From an uncultured Collinsella sp. (GTDB lineage Bacteria > Actinomycetota > Coriobacteriia > Coriobacteriales > Coriobacteriaceae), in NCBI GenBank assembly GCA_958423535.1, contig CATZRJ010000070.1, forward strand, positions 1 to 6,847: DNA of 6,847 bases, given 5' to 3'. The translations under genes and the position numbers were made by a program. A model generated the notes under the pieces. The model did no database searches. It saw only the letters and a list, made by a program, of their open reading frames with translations, and had not been told where the DNA came from. Positions 1 through 5,841 of the stretch are shown in pieces (the stretch's first letter is position 1; each line of letters begins with the position of its first letter).

Positions 1-608
1 GCAATGCCCAACTCGGCCGCCTGCTCGGCATTGGCGCGAACAGCCTCGACCGTGCGGTAGCCAACCGATGCAATCGGCGTTCCGCCAACACGCTCGACCT
101 CGGCAAAAATCGACTTGTCCTCAAGATCGGCCGTCAACAGCTCACGGTAGGCGTCAAACGGCACAAAGATGTTCTCCTCAAAGATGGGCTCGCCGTCGGC
201 CGTACGCACGCGCTTGATATGCAGCAGCAGCGCATCCTTCTGCAGGCCAAAGAACTCCATCTCGTTTTGGCGCGCCGGAACGATCTGGCGATCGATCACG
301 TGCGCACCGGCCTTCATGCCGTTGCCGGCACACAGCGCGGTAAACGTCTGCAGCGTCGAGGCGTGAAACTGGCGGTTGATGTGCGGCGTGGAGACAAAGG
401 TGCCGCGGCCCTGCTGCTTAACCAGGTAGCCATCGGAGCACAGCTCCTCGACGGCGCGGCGCACCGTAATTCGGCTCACGTCGTACTGCTCGGCTAGCTC
501 AAGCTCGGACGGAATACGCTCCTTGGGTGCATAAACACCTTTCTCGATCGCGTCCTTGATTTCGTCATAAATCTGCTGGTAAAGCGGTGCATTTTTAGGC
601 GTAGGCAT
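1..608 (-). CDS. GntR/HutC-family transcriptional repressor with UTRA domain (3' end missing)
   Basis: A ligand-responsive DNA-binding repressor, cut by the left edge after 202 codons; family members are usually about 235-250 residues, so most of it is present. Residues about 7-75 form the GntR winged helix: the start PLYQQIYDEIKDAI, the helix-turn-helix around PSELELAEQYDVSRITVRRA (33-52), and the wing with QQGRGTFV (65-72). From about residue 95 onward the sequence fits a UTRA (HutC-type) effector domain, including the LLLHIKRVRTADGEP segment and the following EENIFVPFDAY. Regulators of this class (for example FrlR, NagR, TreR) usually sense a phosphorylated sugar or amino-sugar and release DNA. 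The ATG at 608 is the only start that keeps the full winged helix; its ribosome site (AAGAG) is weak, as is common for repressor genes. Its promoter shares a dyad with the PTS promoter, so autoregulation and control of the PTS operon are inferred. The family call is firm; the effector is unknown. Confidence 0.93.
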   Translation of the reverse strand, partial: MPTPKNAPLYQQIYDEIKDAIEKGVYAPKERIPSELELAEQYDVSRITVRRAVEELCSDGYLVKQQGRGTFVSTPHINRQFHASTLQTFTALCAGNGMKAGAHVIDRQIVPARQNEMEFFGLQKDALLLHIKRVRTADGEPIFEENIFVPFDAYRELLTADLEDKSIFAEVERVGGTPIASVGYRTVEAVRANAEQAAELGI

Positions 609-622
609 ATCTAATCACTCTT

Positions 623-638
623 ATCGAAATATCGAAAT
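623..638. repeat. tandem 8-bp repeat (ATCGAAAT x2) in the gntR leader
   Basis: Two exact head-to-tail copies of ATCGAAAT lie 15 nt upstream of the repressor start codon, between the candidate operator and the start. They could be a second regulator site or a slippage-derived repeat. Nothing in the sequence decides between these. Confidence 0.5.
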
Positions 639-645
639 AACTAAT

Positions 646-658
646 ACGTATATAACGT
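646..658. promoter_or_regulatory. candidate operator ACGT-N5-ACGT in the gntR promoter
   Basis: The sequence ACGTATATAACGT is a dyad with 4-bp arms and a 5-bp centre. It covers TATATA (649-654), a plausible minus-strand -10 element about 40 nt upstream of the repressor start. The overlapping 10-mer TATAACGTCT (651-660) recurs exactly in the PTS promoter at 6794-6803, where another ACGT-N5-ACGT dyad lies. GntR/HutC proteins bind short dyads of roughly this size. The role as an autoregulatory site is inferred from this match and from the position over the promoter. Confidence 0.45.
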
Positions 659-701
659 CTAGTTTCATGTTACCTCATAATGATAAAACGATACACCCTC
701 C

Positions 702-744
702 CTACCAAAAAGCGACAGCTTCATTTTGGCAGGTTTTATCTGGG
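702..744. repeat. 43-bp dispersed hairpin repeat, copy A
   Basis: This segment matches 2838-2880 at 38 of 43 positions. Its ends form an imperfect inverted repeat, CTACCAAAA (702-710) against TTTTGGCAG (724-732), so it can fold as a hairpin in RNA. It lies in the 220-nt gap between the YitT gene and the GntR gene. Two copies in noncoding DNA of one small window suggest a multicopy intergenic repeat of this genome; its function is unknown. Confidence 0.7.
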
Positions 745-751
745 CAAACGA

Positions 752-787
752 GAGCCTCCCGAAAGCAGCGAGGCTTTCGGGAGGCTC
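752..787 (-). terminator. hairpin, probable terminator of the YitT gene
   Basis: A perfect 15-bp inverted repeat (752-766 and 773-787) encloses a 6-nt loop, 41 nt past the stop codon of the YitT-family gene. Minus-strand transcripts would form a very stable GC-rich stem followed only by a weak U-containing stretch (TCGTTTG). The position fits an intrinsic terminator, but the poor U-tract leaves open a Rho-dependent or 3'-end-protecting role. Confidence 0.6.
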
Positions 788-828
788 AAGCGGACAGGAT
801 TGCGCCAGGCCGGCAAAATGCCAAAACC

Positions 829-1836
829 CTACCTGCCGTCGTCCTGCTGCAGGCTGTCCTGCTCGCTGAGGCGCGCCTGCCTGCTGGCCATGCGTGCGGG
901 CTTGTCGGGATCGGGTACGGCCGTGGGCATGGGCTCGTCGACATGACCGCCCCACCAGCCGCCCACAAAGTTGAGCGTGTGGAACACATTGATCACGGCG
1001 CCGGGATCAATGTCGCACACCAACTTGATAATGTCCTGGCTCTCGTAGGTCGAGACAACGGCGTGCAGCAGATACATCTTTTCGCGGCTGTATCCGCCAA
1101 TGACCTCGGCGCAGCTAATGCCGTGCTGAAAATGGTCAACATAGGCGGTCATGACCTCGTCTGCCTTGCGCGTCGTGATCTGCAGCGTCACGCGGTCGTA
1201 ACGACGATAGAAACTGTCGATGGTCTTGGTCGAAATAAACTGGAACACGATGGAATACGCCGCCTTGTCCCAGCCAAACATAAAACCAAAGATCGCCAGG
1301 ATAAAGCAGTTGAAACCAAAGATGACGCCCCAGATGGTCTTGCCCGTGTGGTTGGAAACCCACAGCGCGATAAAGTCGGTGCCGCCGGTGGATGCGCCGG
1401 ATTTAAGCGCGATGGCAGCGCCCAGACCCGAGACCACGCCGCCAAAAATGATGAGCATGATCTTGTCGCCCAAAAACGGAGCGAAGTGAAAGACGTTGAG
1501 GAACAGCGACGAGAGCACGACCTGCATCATCGAGAAGATGACGAAGCGCTTGCTAATGCCACTCCAGCATAGGAGCGCCACGGGGATGTTGAGCGCAAGC
1601 ATGCCGAGAGAGATGTCGATGTGAACGCCGCCCAGCGAGGTAACGCGATCGAGCAGGACCGCGACGCCGGTAAGACCGCTCGGAAGCAGGTCGGCGGGCT
1701 GAATGAACGCCTGGATCAGGAATGTCTGGAGAACGGCGGAAATTGTGACCGCCACGGCGGTAATAGCGCGGCGAACGATGGTGAGACGGCCGAGCATGAG
1801 CACGCGGTCCGTGAGCTGATCGATGGCGTTCGCCAC
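829..1836 (-). CDS. YitT-family membrane protein (DUF161/DUF2179)
   Basis: A polytopic inner-membrane protein of the YitT family, 335 residues. Residues about 15-205 hold five or so hydrophobic segments. They include the family signature around SGASTGGTDFIA (146-157). Residues about 213-295 form the cytoplasmic C-terminal (DUF2179) domain, recognisable by RVTLQITTRKADE, GGYSREKMYLL and DIDPGAVINVFHTLNFVGG. Members are typically 270-300 residues; this one has an extra charged, Pro/Arg/Gln-rich tail of about 35 residues (301-335). The start is GTG at 1836, supported by AAAGGAG five bases upstream and by the lack of a better in-frame start. The gene stands alone, with its own candidate promoter and a terminator-like hairpin. 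The transported substrate of the family is not established, and no link to the PTS operon is visible beyond proximity. Confidence 0.92.
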   Translation of the reverse strand: MANAIDQLTDRVLMLGRLTIVRRAITAVAVTISAVLQTFLIQAFIQPADLLPSGLTGVAVLLDRVTSLGGVHIDISLGMLALNIPVALLCWSGISKRFVIFSMMQVVLSSLFLNVFHFAPFLGDKIMLIIFGGVVSGLGAAIALKSGASTGGTDFIALWVSNHTGKTIWGVIFGFNCFILAIFGFMFGWDKAAYSIVFQFISTKTIDSFYRRYDRVTLQITTRKADEVMTAYVDHFQHGISCAEVIGGYSREKMYLLHAVVSTYESQDIIKLVCDIDPGAVINVFHTLNFVGGWWGGHVDEPMPTAVPDPDKPARMASRQARLSEQDSLQQDDGR

Positions 1837-1881
1837 GTAGGCTCCTTTCGAAGGCAGATGTGGTTGTGGGGCATGCCCGCG

Positions 1882-1890
1882 ATTGTAGCA
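1882..1890 (-). promoter_or_regulatory. candidate extended -10 promoter of the YitT gene
   Basis: The minus strand reads TGCTACAAT, an extended -10 (TGn plus a 5/6 match to TATAAT), about 46 nt upstream of the GTG start. This would give a leader of about 40 nt. A partial -35 (TTGAAG) lies upstream at a 20-bp spacing, longer than ideal, which an extended -10 can compensate for. The assignment rests on sequence pattern only. Confidence 0.45.
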
Positions 1891-1974
1891 TGGAGCGTGC
1901 GGGGGCGCTTCAATTCACCCTCCCTCGACAACCAAAGCGGGACCAACAACCCCCACGACCAAAGGCCCAAATTA

Positions 1975-2097
1975 TAAGTGAGTAGACTTTTTACGATCTG
2001 CCGAGCACACCCAAAACCGCCACCCCTGTGACCTGCGGTTTTACTAGAGCAGATGCACTTTGTGCTCGTCCTACACCAAAAAGTCTACTCACTTAGT
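1975..2097. repeat. 123-bp element with perfect 18-bp terminal inverted repeats and nested internal arms
   Basis: The ends are exact reverse complements: TAAGTGAGTAGACTTTTT (1975-1992) and its complement (2080-2097). Inside lie further paired segments: ATCTGC/GCAGAT (1996-2001 with 2051-2056), CGAGCAC/GTGCTCG (2002-2008 with 2064-2070) and AAAACCGC/GCGGTTTT (2013-2020 with 2035-2042). The second and third pairs overlap in topology, so alternative folds are possible. On the plus strand the innermost stem runs into six T residues (2039-2044) and looks like an intrinsic terminator. No protein is encoded. A small non-autonomous mobile element (MITE-like), a bidirectional termination structure, or a structured RNA are all possible. 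No clear target-site duplication was seen. It fills the middle of the 355-nt gene-free stretch 1837-2191. Confidence 0.65.
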
Positions 2098-2140
2098 CCG
2101 AATCGAAGCCAAACGGATCAAAATAGATGACTAATTAAGC

Positions 2141-2188
2141 CAATCCACCGCAAAAAACGTTTGAACCCGTGCTTCTCGCGGCGGATTG
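2141..2188 (-). terminator. inverted repeat just past the HAD gene, possible terminator
   Basis: Eleven-base arms (2141-2151 and 2178-2188) match with one mismatch, which is a G-U wobble in the minus-strand transcript. They begin 4 nt after the HAD stop codon. The loop is 26 nt and contains a T6 run (in minus-strand sense) at its 3' end, instead of the run following the stem. It therefore resembles, but does not fit, a standard intrinsic terminator. Confidence 0.35.
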
Positions 2189-2191
2189 ACA

Positions 2192-2821
2192 CTACAAAGC
2201 GGCCAAAATGTCGGTCAGATTATCAATAACGGCATCGGCTCGCGATTGATCGAGGTTGACGCCCTCGTGCGGACGCAGCGCCAGGACGCGGGCGCCGGAG
2301 CGTTTGCCGGCCTCGATGCCTAAAGGCGAATCCTCGATAACCAGGCACTCGGCAGGCTCCACCCCCAGCGTCTCCATGGCACGCAGGTAGATCTCGGGGT
2401 CTGGCTTAAACGCACTGCACTCGTGGCCGCTGATGGTGTAGTCCAGCACGTCGGCGATGCCGGCAATCTCCACCAGCTCGTCGATCAGTTCGCGATAGGA
2501 CGAGCTCGCGATGGCACACTTCACGCCACGCTCGTGCAGCTCGCGCATCACCGGCTCCGTCTGCTCGTTGAGCAGCTCGGCATACGGAACGGGGTGGTCC
2601 GGGCTGTAGACCTGCTTATACTCCACGCGCAGGCGCTCGCGCAGCTCAACATCGTCGGGCACCAGCGCCTTCCAAATGGCCGGCTCGTTAGACCCCGAAA
2701 GATCGGGGATCTCGTCAAAGTGAAAGCCCTTCTCCTCCATAAACGCCACGCGACGACGGTTGTAGAACCACTCGGTATCGACCAGCACGCCGTCCATATC
2801 GAACAGCACTGCCTTGATCAT
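2192..2821 (-). CDS. HAD-superfamily hydrolase, beta-phosphoglucomutase-like (subfamily IA)
   Basis: A soluble Mg-dependent phosphatase or phosphomutase of 209 residues, normal for this subfamily. Motif I is VLFDMDGVLVDTE, with the nucleophile Asp8 and general acid/base Asp10. A small helical cap follows (about 15-90). Motif II ends in AIASSS (103-108), motif III is the lysine of AFKPDPEIY (Lys139), and motif IV is VIEDSPLGIEA with Glu163/Asp164. All core residues are present, so the enzyme should be active. Likely substrates are sugar phosphates, but the sequence does not separate a beta-phosphoglucomutase from a general sugar-phosphate phosphatase. ATG 2821 was chosen because GGGAGGAG lies 6 nt upstream; ATG 2827, two codons earlier, would abut the ribosome site. 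It is downstream of the PTS operon but separated from it by a strong terminator. Membership in the pathway is therefore unproven. Confidence 0.9.
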   Translation of the reverse strand: MIKAVLFDMDGVLVDTEWFYNRRRVAFMEEKGFHFDEIPDLSGSNEPAIWKALVPDDVELRERLRVEYKQVYSPDHPVPYAELLNEQTEPVMRELHERGVKCAIASSSYRELIDELVEIAGIADVLDYTISGHECSAFKPDPEIYLRAMETLGVEPAECLVIEDSPLGIEAGKRSGARVLALRPHEGVNLDQSRADAVIDNLTDILAAL

Positions 2822-2837
2822 ACGCATCTCCTCCCAC

Positions 2838-2880
2838 CTGCCAAAAAGGGACAGGTTTATTTTGGTAGGTTTTATCTGGG
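2838..2880. repeat. 43-bp dispersed hairpin repeat, copy B
   Basis: The second copy of the 702-744 repeat (38 of 43 identical). Its arms, ACCTGCCAAAA (2836-2846) and TTTTGGTAGGT (2861-2871), pair at 10 of 11 positions, and at all 11 in plus-strand RNA if a G-U pair is allowed. It lies in the leader of the HAD gene, ending a few bases before the ribosome-binding site. Translated in frame ahead of the HAD protein it gives a spurious LSLFGR-type extension, and copy A encodes a similar string; this is why the longer HAD start is rejected. Confidence 0.7.
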
Positions 2881-2915
2881 GTTTTATGGCACGACGGACA
2901 CGCCCTCCCCAAAGC

Positions 2916-2946
2916 AAAAAGGGGACGGGGCGCAAACCCCATCCCC
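2916..2946 (-). terminator. intrinsic terminator of the PTS-SIS operon
   Basis: On the minus strand a 10-bp stem (GGGGATGGGG pairing with CCCCGTCCCC, one G-U pair) with a 6-nt loop is followed directly by TTTTT. It starts 34 nt after the SIS gene stop codon. This is a textbook Rho-independent terminator and marks the end of the operon. Confidence 0.88.
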
Positions 2947-2980
2947 TCTCAATCAACCCGTAAGGTCTACTTACTTGTGA

Positions 2981-3964
2981 TTAGTAGGAAAGCTTCCACA
3001 TGTAGCGACGCATGGTCAGCGGGTGCTGACGGGCCTCGGCAATCTGGTTGCCGTACTCGCGCATAACGGCGAGGTGCAGCAGCGGGTTGAAGTAGGTGAC
3101 GACGCTCGCGGGCACGGCGTCAGCCAGGCCGTAGTCCTTGGAGTCGATCAGAGCGACCTTGGCGCCCATGCGCTCAAGGAAGGTGAGGGCGCGGGCGTCC
3201 ATCGGACGGGTGGCGCCATCGGACATGAAGAAGACGTAGGGCTTACCCTCGGTGGAAACCTCGAACGGGCCGTGGAAGTACTCGCCGGTGTTGTAGGCGG
3301 CGGCGTCGATCCACTGCATCTCGGTGAACAGGAAGGCGGCGTGAGAATAAGCCATCTTCTCGGAGGCACCGGAAGCCATGAAGTAGATCATCTTGTCGTC
3401 CTTGAAGTCCTCGGCGAACTTCTTGGCGAGCTTCTTGCAGTGCTGAGCGGCGTTCTCGCAGAGCTCGAAGACGTTGGTGAGGCCGGTGATCATGTCCTCG
3501 TAGTGGTCATAGCCCTCGGTCTGCTGAAGGATCTCGACAGCAAGAGCGATGGCGTAGCCGGGCTTCTCGCACTTGGCAGCGAAGTTGGCGTGGAAGCCGT
3601 GAACGATGACGTAGTCAGCGTCGACGGTCAGGGCGGAGCCAGCCTTGTTGGTGAGGGAGACGACCGGGCAGTTGTGCTTCTTGGCGGTCTTGTTAGCCTC
3701 GACGGTCTCGGGCGTGGAGCCACCGAGGGAGCAGGTGATCACGAAGGTGTGCTCGTTGACCCAGGAAGGCGTGTCATAGTTGAACTCGTTAGCGGTGAAG
3801 ATCTGAACGTTCAGCTTGTCCGTGTTGTTGGCCAGGAAGTACTTGGCGGGGTACAGGTCGGACATGGAAGCACCGCAGCCGACGAAGGCGACACTGTGGA
3901 TCTCGTGGTTGGACAGGACGTCAGCGACGATCTGCTTAGGGAGGTTAAGGTCGATCTCGTACAT
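2981..3964 (-). CDS. double-SIS sugar-phosphate enzyme, FrlB/GfrF/FraB-like Amadori-product deglycase (probable)
   Basis: A cytoplasmic sugar-phosphate isomerase-fold enzyme of 327 residues, the length of FrlB-type deglycases. The first SIS domain spans about 20-150, with the phosphate-binding CSLGGSTPETVEA (78-90). The second spans about 190-320, with the segment TEMQWIDAAAYNTGEYFHGPFE (split as TEMQW 214-218 and GEYFHGPFE 227-235). Glu215 and His231 are 16 residues apart, as in the catalytic Glu/His pair of FraB and the equivalent pair of GlmS. E. coli FrlB, as recalled, has the same spacing (LMEFTW ... GEFRHGPLE) and a similar RRY...Y C-terminus. Those enzymes split fructoselysine- or fructose-asparagine-6-phosphate into glucose 6-phosphate and the amino acid. 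A plain sugar isomerase or AgaS-type deaminase is the alternative. The start at 3964 has AAAGGA 9 nt upstream; the earlier ATG 3973 abuts the ribosome site. Codon use is strongly biased, which suggests high expression. Confidence 0.85.
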   Translation of the reverse strand: MYEIDLNLPKQIVADVLSNHEIHSVAFVGCGASMSDLYPAKYFLANNTDKLNVQIFTANEFNYDTPSWVNEHTFVITCSLGGSTPETVEANKTAKKHNCPVVSLTNKAGSALTVDADYVIVHGFHANFAAKCEKPGYAIALAVEILQQTEGYDHYEDMITGLTNVFELCENAAQHCKKLAKKFAEDFKDDKMIYFMASGASEKMAYSHAAFLFTEMQWIDAAAYNTGEYFHGPFEVSTEGKPYVFFMSDGATRPMDARALTFLERMGAKVALIDSKDYGLADAVPASVVTYFNPLLHLAVMREYGNQIAEARQHPLTMRRYMWKLSY

Positions 3965-4054
3965 CTGACACATTCCTTTCGATTTTTGCGGCGCCACATT
4001 GCCGGGCGCTCGCAGGGTTACCGTGGTTTGGACCGAGTCGCCGGTCCGTTGAGG

Positions 4055-4085
4055 ATGCGACAAGGGGACTGTCCCATTGTCGCAT
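4055..4085. repeat. 31-bp near-perfect palindrome between EIID and SIS genes
   Basis: The arms are ATGCGACAA/TTGTCGCAT outside and GGGAC/GTCCC inside, with one unpaired position per arm (4064 against 4076) and a single central T. In RNA it would form one long hairpin. It looks like a REP-type extragenic palindrome. On the minus strand no U-tract follows, so it is unlikely to stop the operon. It may protect the upstream PTS message or partly uncouple SIS expression. Confidence 0.65.
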
Positions 4086-4098
4086 TTTGGGGATGGAA

Positions 4099-4129
4099 GC
4101 CTGCCTGGGGTATGGGATGCCAGGCAGGC
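4099..4129 (-). promoter_or_regulatory. GC-rich stem-loop after the EIID gene
   Basis: A perfect 10-bp stem, GCCTGCCTGG paired with CCAGGCAGGC (4099-4108 and 4120-4129), encloses an 11-nt loop. It starts 34 nt after the EIID stop codon in transcription order. Next to it lies the self-complementary CCCCCGGGGG (4129-4138). No T-run follows on the minus strand. Together with the 4055-4085 palindrome and small stems at 4030-4047 and 3991-4009, the whole 199-nt gap is highly structured. This suggests RNA processing, stabilisation or partial termination inside the operon. Confidence 0.45.
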
Positions 4130-4163
4130 CCCCGGGGGAAAGCGGTTAGACGCTTGGTCGCGA

Positions 4164-4997
4164 CTAGGCCAGGATGCCGGCCGCGGAGAGGGCGATGCCG
4201 CCCACGATGGCGATCACAAGAAGCCAACCGGTGTTGACGTTCTTCTTGATGAGCCAGTACATAAGGCCGGTGAGGCCAAGGGAGATCATCTGGGGCATCA
4301 TGCCGTCCAGGATGTCCTGGATAACAACGGTGCCCTCAGCGAACTGCAGCGGGGTGGTGGCGCCGATCAGCGTAGCGATCATGCCGCCCACGGACATAAG
4401 GCCCACGATGCCGCAGACATACATGAGCTTCTCCATGAGGTCGCCGCCCTGAAGCTTGCTCAGGTACTCGTGGCCGCCCTGATAGCCCATCTTGGCTGCG
4501 AACCAAGTGATCAGCACAGAGGGGACAATGGAGATGAGCATAGCCAGGATCGGGCCCATGATGGAGCCCTGCTGAGCCAGCTGAACGCCCAGACCAAAGG
4601 CGATAACGCGGATGGTGCCCTGGAAGAAGGAGTCACCGATGCCGGAGAGCGGACCCATGAGGGAGGTCTTGACCGCGTTGATCGAATCGGGATCGAAGTT
4701 CTCGGGATCCTTGGCGTACTCCTCCTCCATGGAGGCGGAGAGGCCCAGGATGAAAGCGCTCGTCTGCGGGGTGCAGTTGTAGAACGCCATGTGACGGTGG
4801 TAAGCCTCTTTCTTAGCAGCGAGCTGCTTGGGGTCGGACTCGTCCGGATAGAGGCGATCGAGCGTGGGAACCATGCCGTAGAGGAAGCCCATGTTCATCT
4901 GACGCTCGTAGTTCCAAGAGGCCTGGATGGCCCAGGAGCGCCAGAAGAACTGGCTGACCTTCTTGTTCAGGGACACGTCCTTGGTTGCGGTTGCCAT
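4164..4997 (-). CDS. PTS mannose-family EIID membrane subunit
   Basis: The EIID component of a mannose/fructose/sorbose-family phosphotransferase system, 277 residues, the usual length. EIID works with EIIC to form the membrane translocator. Recognisable features are the N-terminal amphipathic region with FWRSWAIQASWNYERQMNMG (18-37), the YGMVPTLDRLYP segment (40-51), the conserved KTSLMGPLSGIGDSFFQGT block (110-128), and hydrophobic C-terminal spans around 130-168, 190-212 and 236-277. ATG 4997 is preceded by GGAGGA at 7 nt. The gene starts 13 nt past the EIIC stop codon, so the two are almost certainly co-transcribed and probably translated in a coupled fashion. Substrate specificity cannot be read from this subunit. 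Confidence 0.96.
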   Translation of the reverse strand: MATATKDVSLNKKVSQFFWRSWAIQASWNYERQMNMGFLYGMVPTLDRLYPDESDPKQLAAKKEAYHRHMAFYNCTPQTSAFILGLSASMEEEYAKDPENFDPDSINAVKTSLMGPLSGIGDSFFQGTIRVIAFGLGVQLAQQGSIMGPILAMLISIVPSVLITWFAAKMGYQGGHEYLSKLQGGDLMEKLMYVCGIVGLMSVGGMIATLIGATTPLQFAEGTVVIQDILDGMMPQMISLGLTGLMYWLIKKNVNTGWLLVIAIVGGIALSAAGILA

Positions 4998-5010
4998 AGT
5001 GTGTTCCTCC

Positions 5011-5805
5011 TTAGTCTTCGTCGTCTTCGAGCGGATCGTAGTCGGAATCGACACCGGCGGCTGCATGGGAACCGTTGAACTTGAAGCCCATGAAGACGAC
5101 AGCCAGGCACACACCGATCAGAGCGACCGCGATGACGGACAGGTTGAGGTAAGCGGCGAGCAGGAAACCGATGAACAGGAACGGAGTCATACCCTTCTTG
5201 ATCATCATGGTGAGCAGCAGGGCCAAGCCGTAGGCAGTCATGATCTTGGTCGAAACGTTAAGACCAGTGGACAGCCACTCGGGAACCATGTTGACGATGG
5301 CCTGAACCAGGTCGGTGCCAACAAAGACGGCGAGGAAGATCGGCAGGAAGTACATGACGGCGTACAGACCGGAGCCGGCGCAGATGTGCATACGGTAGGC
5401 GGTCTTGAACTTTCCGTTATCGATCGCGCTATCTGCCACATGGGTGAGGGCGGCGATGATGGAACGGAACACGATGCCGAGGAGCTGACCCAGGACGGCG
5501 ACCGGGATGGCGATCGTCATGGCGGTCTCGGCGGAAGCATCGGTCAGGCACGCAAAGGCAGCGGCCACGATGCCGCCCAGGACCATATCGGGCGGAACGG
5601 CGGCGCCGACCTGCACCAGGCCCATGGACACGAGCTCGACGGCGGCACCGACGGCAAGGCCGGTGGGCACATCGCCCAGCAGCAGACCGACGAGCGTAGC
5701 GCCAACGAGGGGCTGCTCGAAGTTAAGACGACCGAGCAGGCGGGAGTCCCACATGCAGAACACGCCGACGAGGCCGACGAGCACCGCACTGATGAACGTA
5801 TTCAT
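5011..5805 (-). CDS. PTS mannose-family EIIC membrane subunit
   Basis: The sugar-conducting EIIC (ManY/SorA-type) subunit, 264 residues. It is almost entirely hydrophobic, with about seven or eight predicted spans. The N-terminal half shows the family pattern LLGRLNFEQPLVGATLVGLL (23-42) and GDVPTGLAVGAAVELVSMGL (44-63), followed by GAAVPPDMVLGGIVA. The C-terminus is a short acidic tail (SDYDPLEDDED) that probably lies in the cytoplasm. ATG 5805 has AAAGGAG six bases upstream. The 36-nt gap to the EIIA-EIIB gene contains a small hairpin (CAGGC, TTTT loop, GCCTG; 5823-5836) just ahead of the ribosome site, which may tune the subunit ratio. It acts with EIID to pass the substrate to phospho-EIIB. 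Confidence 0.96.
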   Translation of the reverse strand: MNTFISAVLVGLVGVFCMWDSRLLGRLNFEQPLVGATLVGLLLGDVPTGLAVGAAVELVSMGLVQVGAAVPPDMVLGGIVAAAFACLTDASAETAMTIAIPVAVLGQLLGIVFRSIIAALTHVADSAIDNGKFKTAYRMHICAGSGLYAVMYFLPIFLAVFVGTDLVQAIVNMVPEWLSTGLNVSTKIMTAYGLALLLTMMIKKGMTPFLFIGFLLAAYLNLSVIAVALIGVCLAVVFMGFKFNGSHAAAGVDSDYDPLEDDED

Positions 5806-5841
5806 ACCCTTCTCCTTTCAGTCAGGCAAAAGCCTGGTTGA

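Noticed and set aside
667..1572. 301-codon plus-strand open frame opposite the YitT gene
   Set aside because: It runs through the noncoding repeat and terminator hairpin and then antisense to a clear YitT-family protein, with no recognisable domain.
1921..1974. Target-site duplication around the 123-bp inverted-repeat element
   Set aside because: The bases flanking both ends (ATTA before 1975, GTCC after 2097) do not match, so a recent transposition cannot be claimed.
2152..2177. GGGTTCAAAC on the minus strand, resembling a tRNA T-arm
   Set aside because: The base closing the loop does not pair (G instead of C), and no acceptor or anticodon arm can be built around it.
2822..2956. N-terminal extension of the HAD protein (start at 2956)
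   Set aside because: The extension is translated from the terminator and the 43-bp repeat. The HAD motif I begins right after ATG 2821, which has its own ribosome site.
3965..4063. N-terminal extension of the SIS protein (starts at 4063 or 3973)
   Set aside because: The extension is low-complexity translation of the structured gap. AAAGGA sits correctly only for ATG 3964.
3023..4237. 404-codon open frame on the plus strand opposite the SIS gene, with similar long frames at 4077-5078, 4927-5841 and 5995-6798
   Set aside because: They are antisense to clearly recognisable genes, rich in Gly/Val/Asp/His strings without family motifs, and explained by the codon bias of the real genes.
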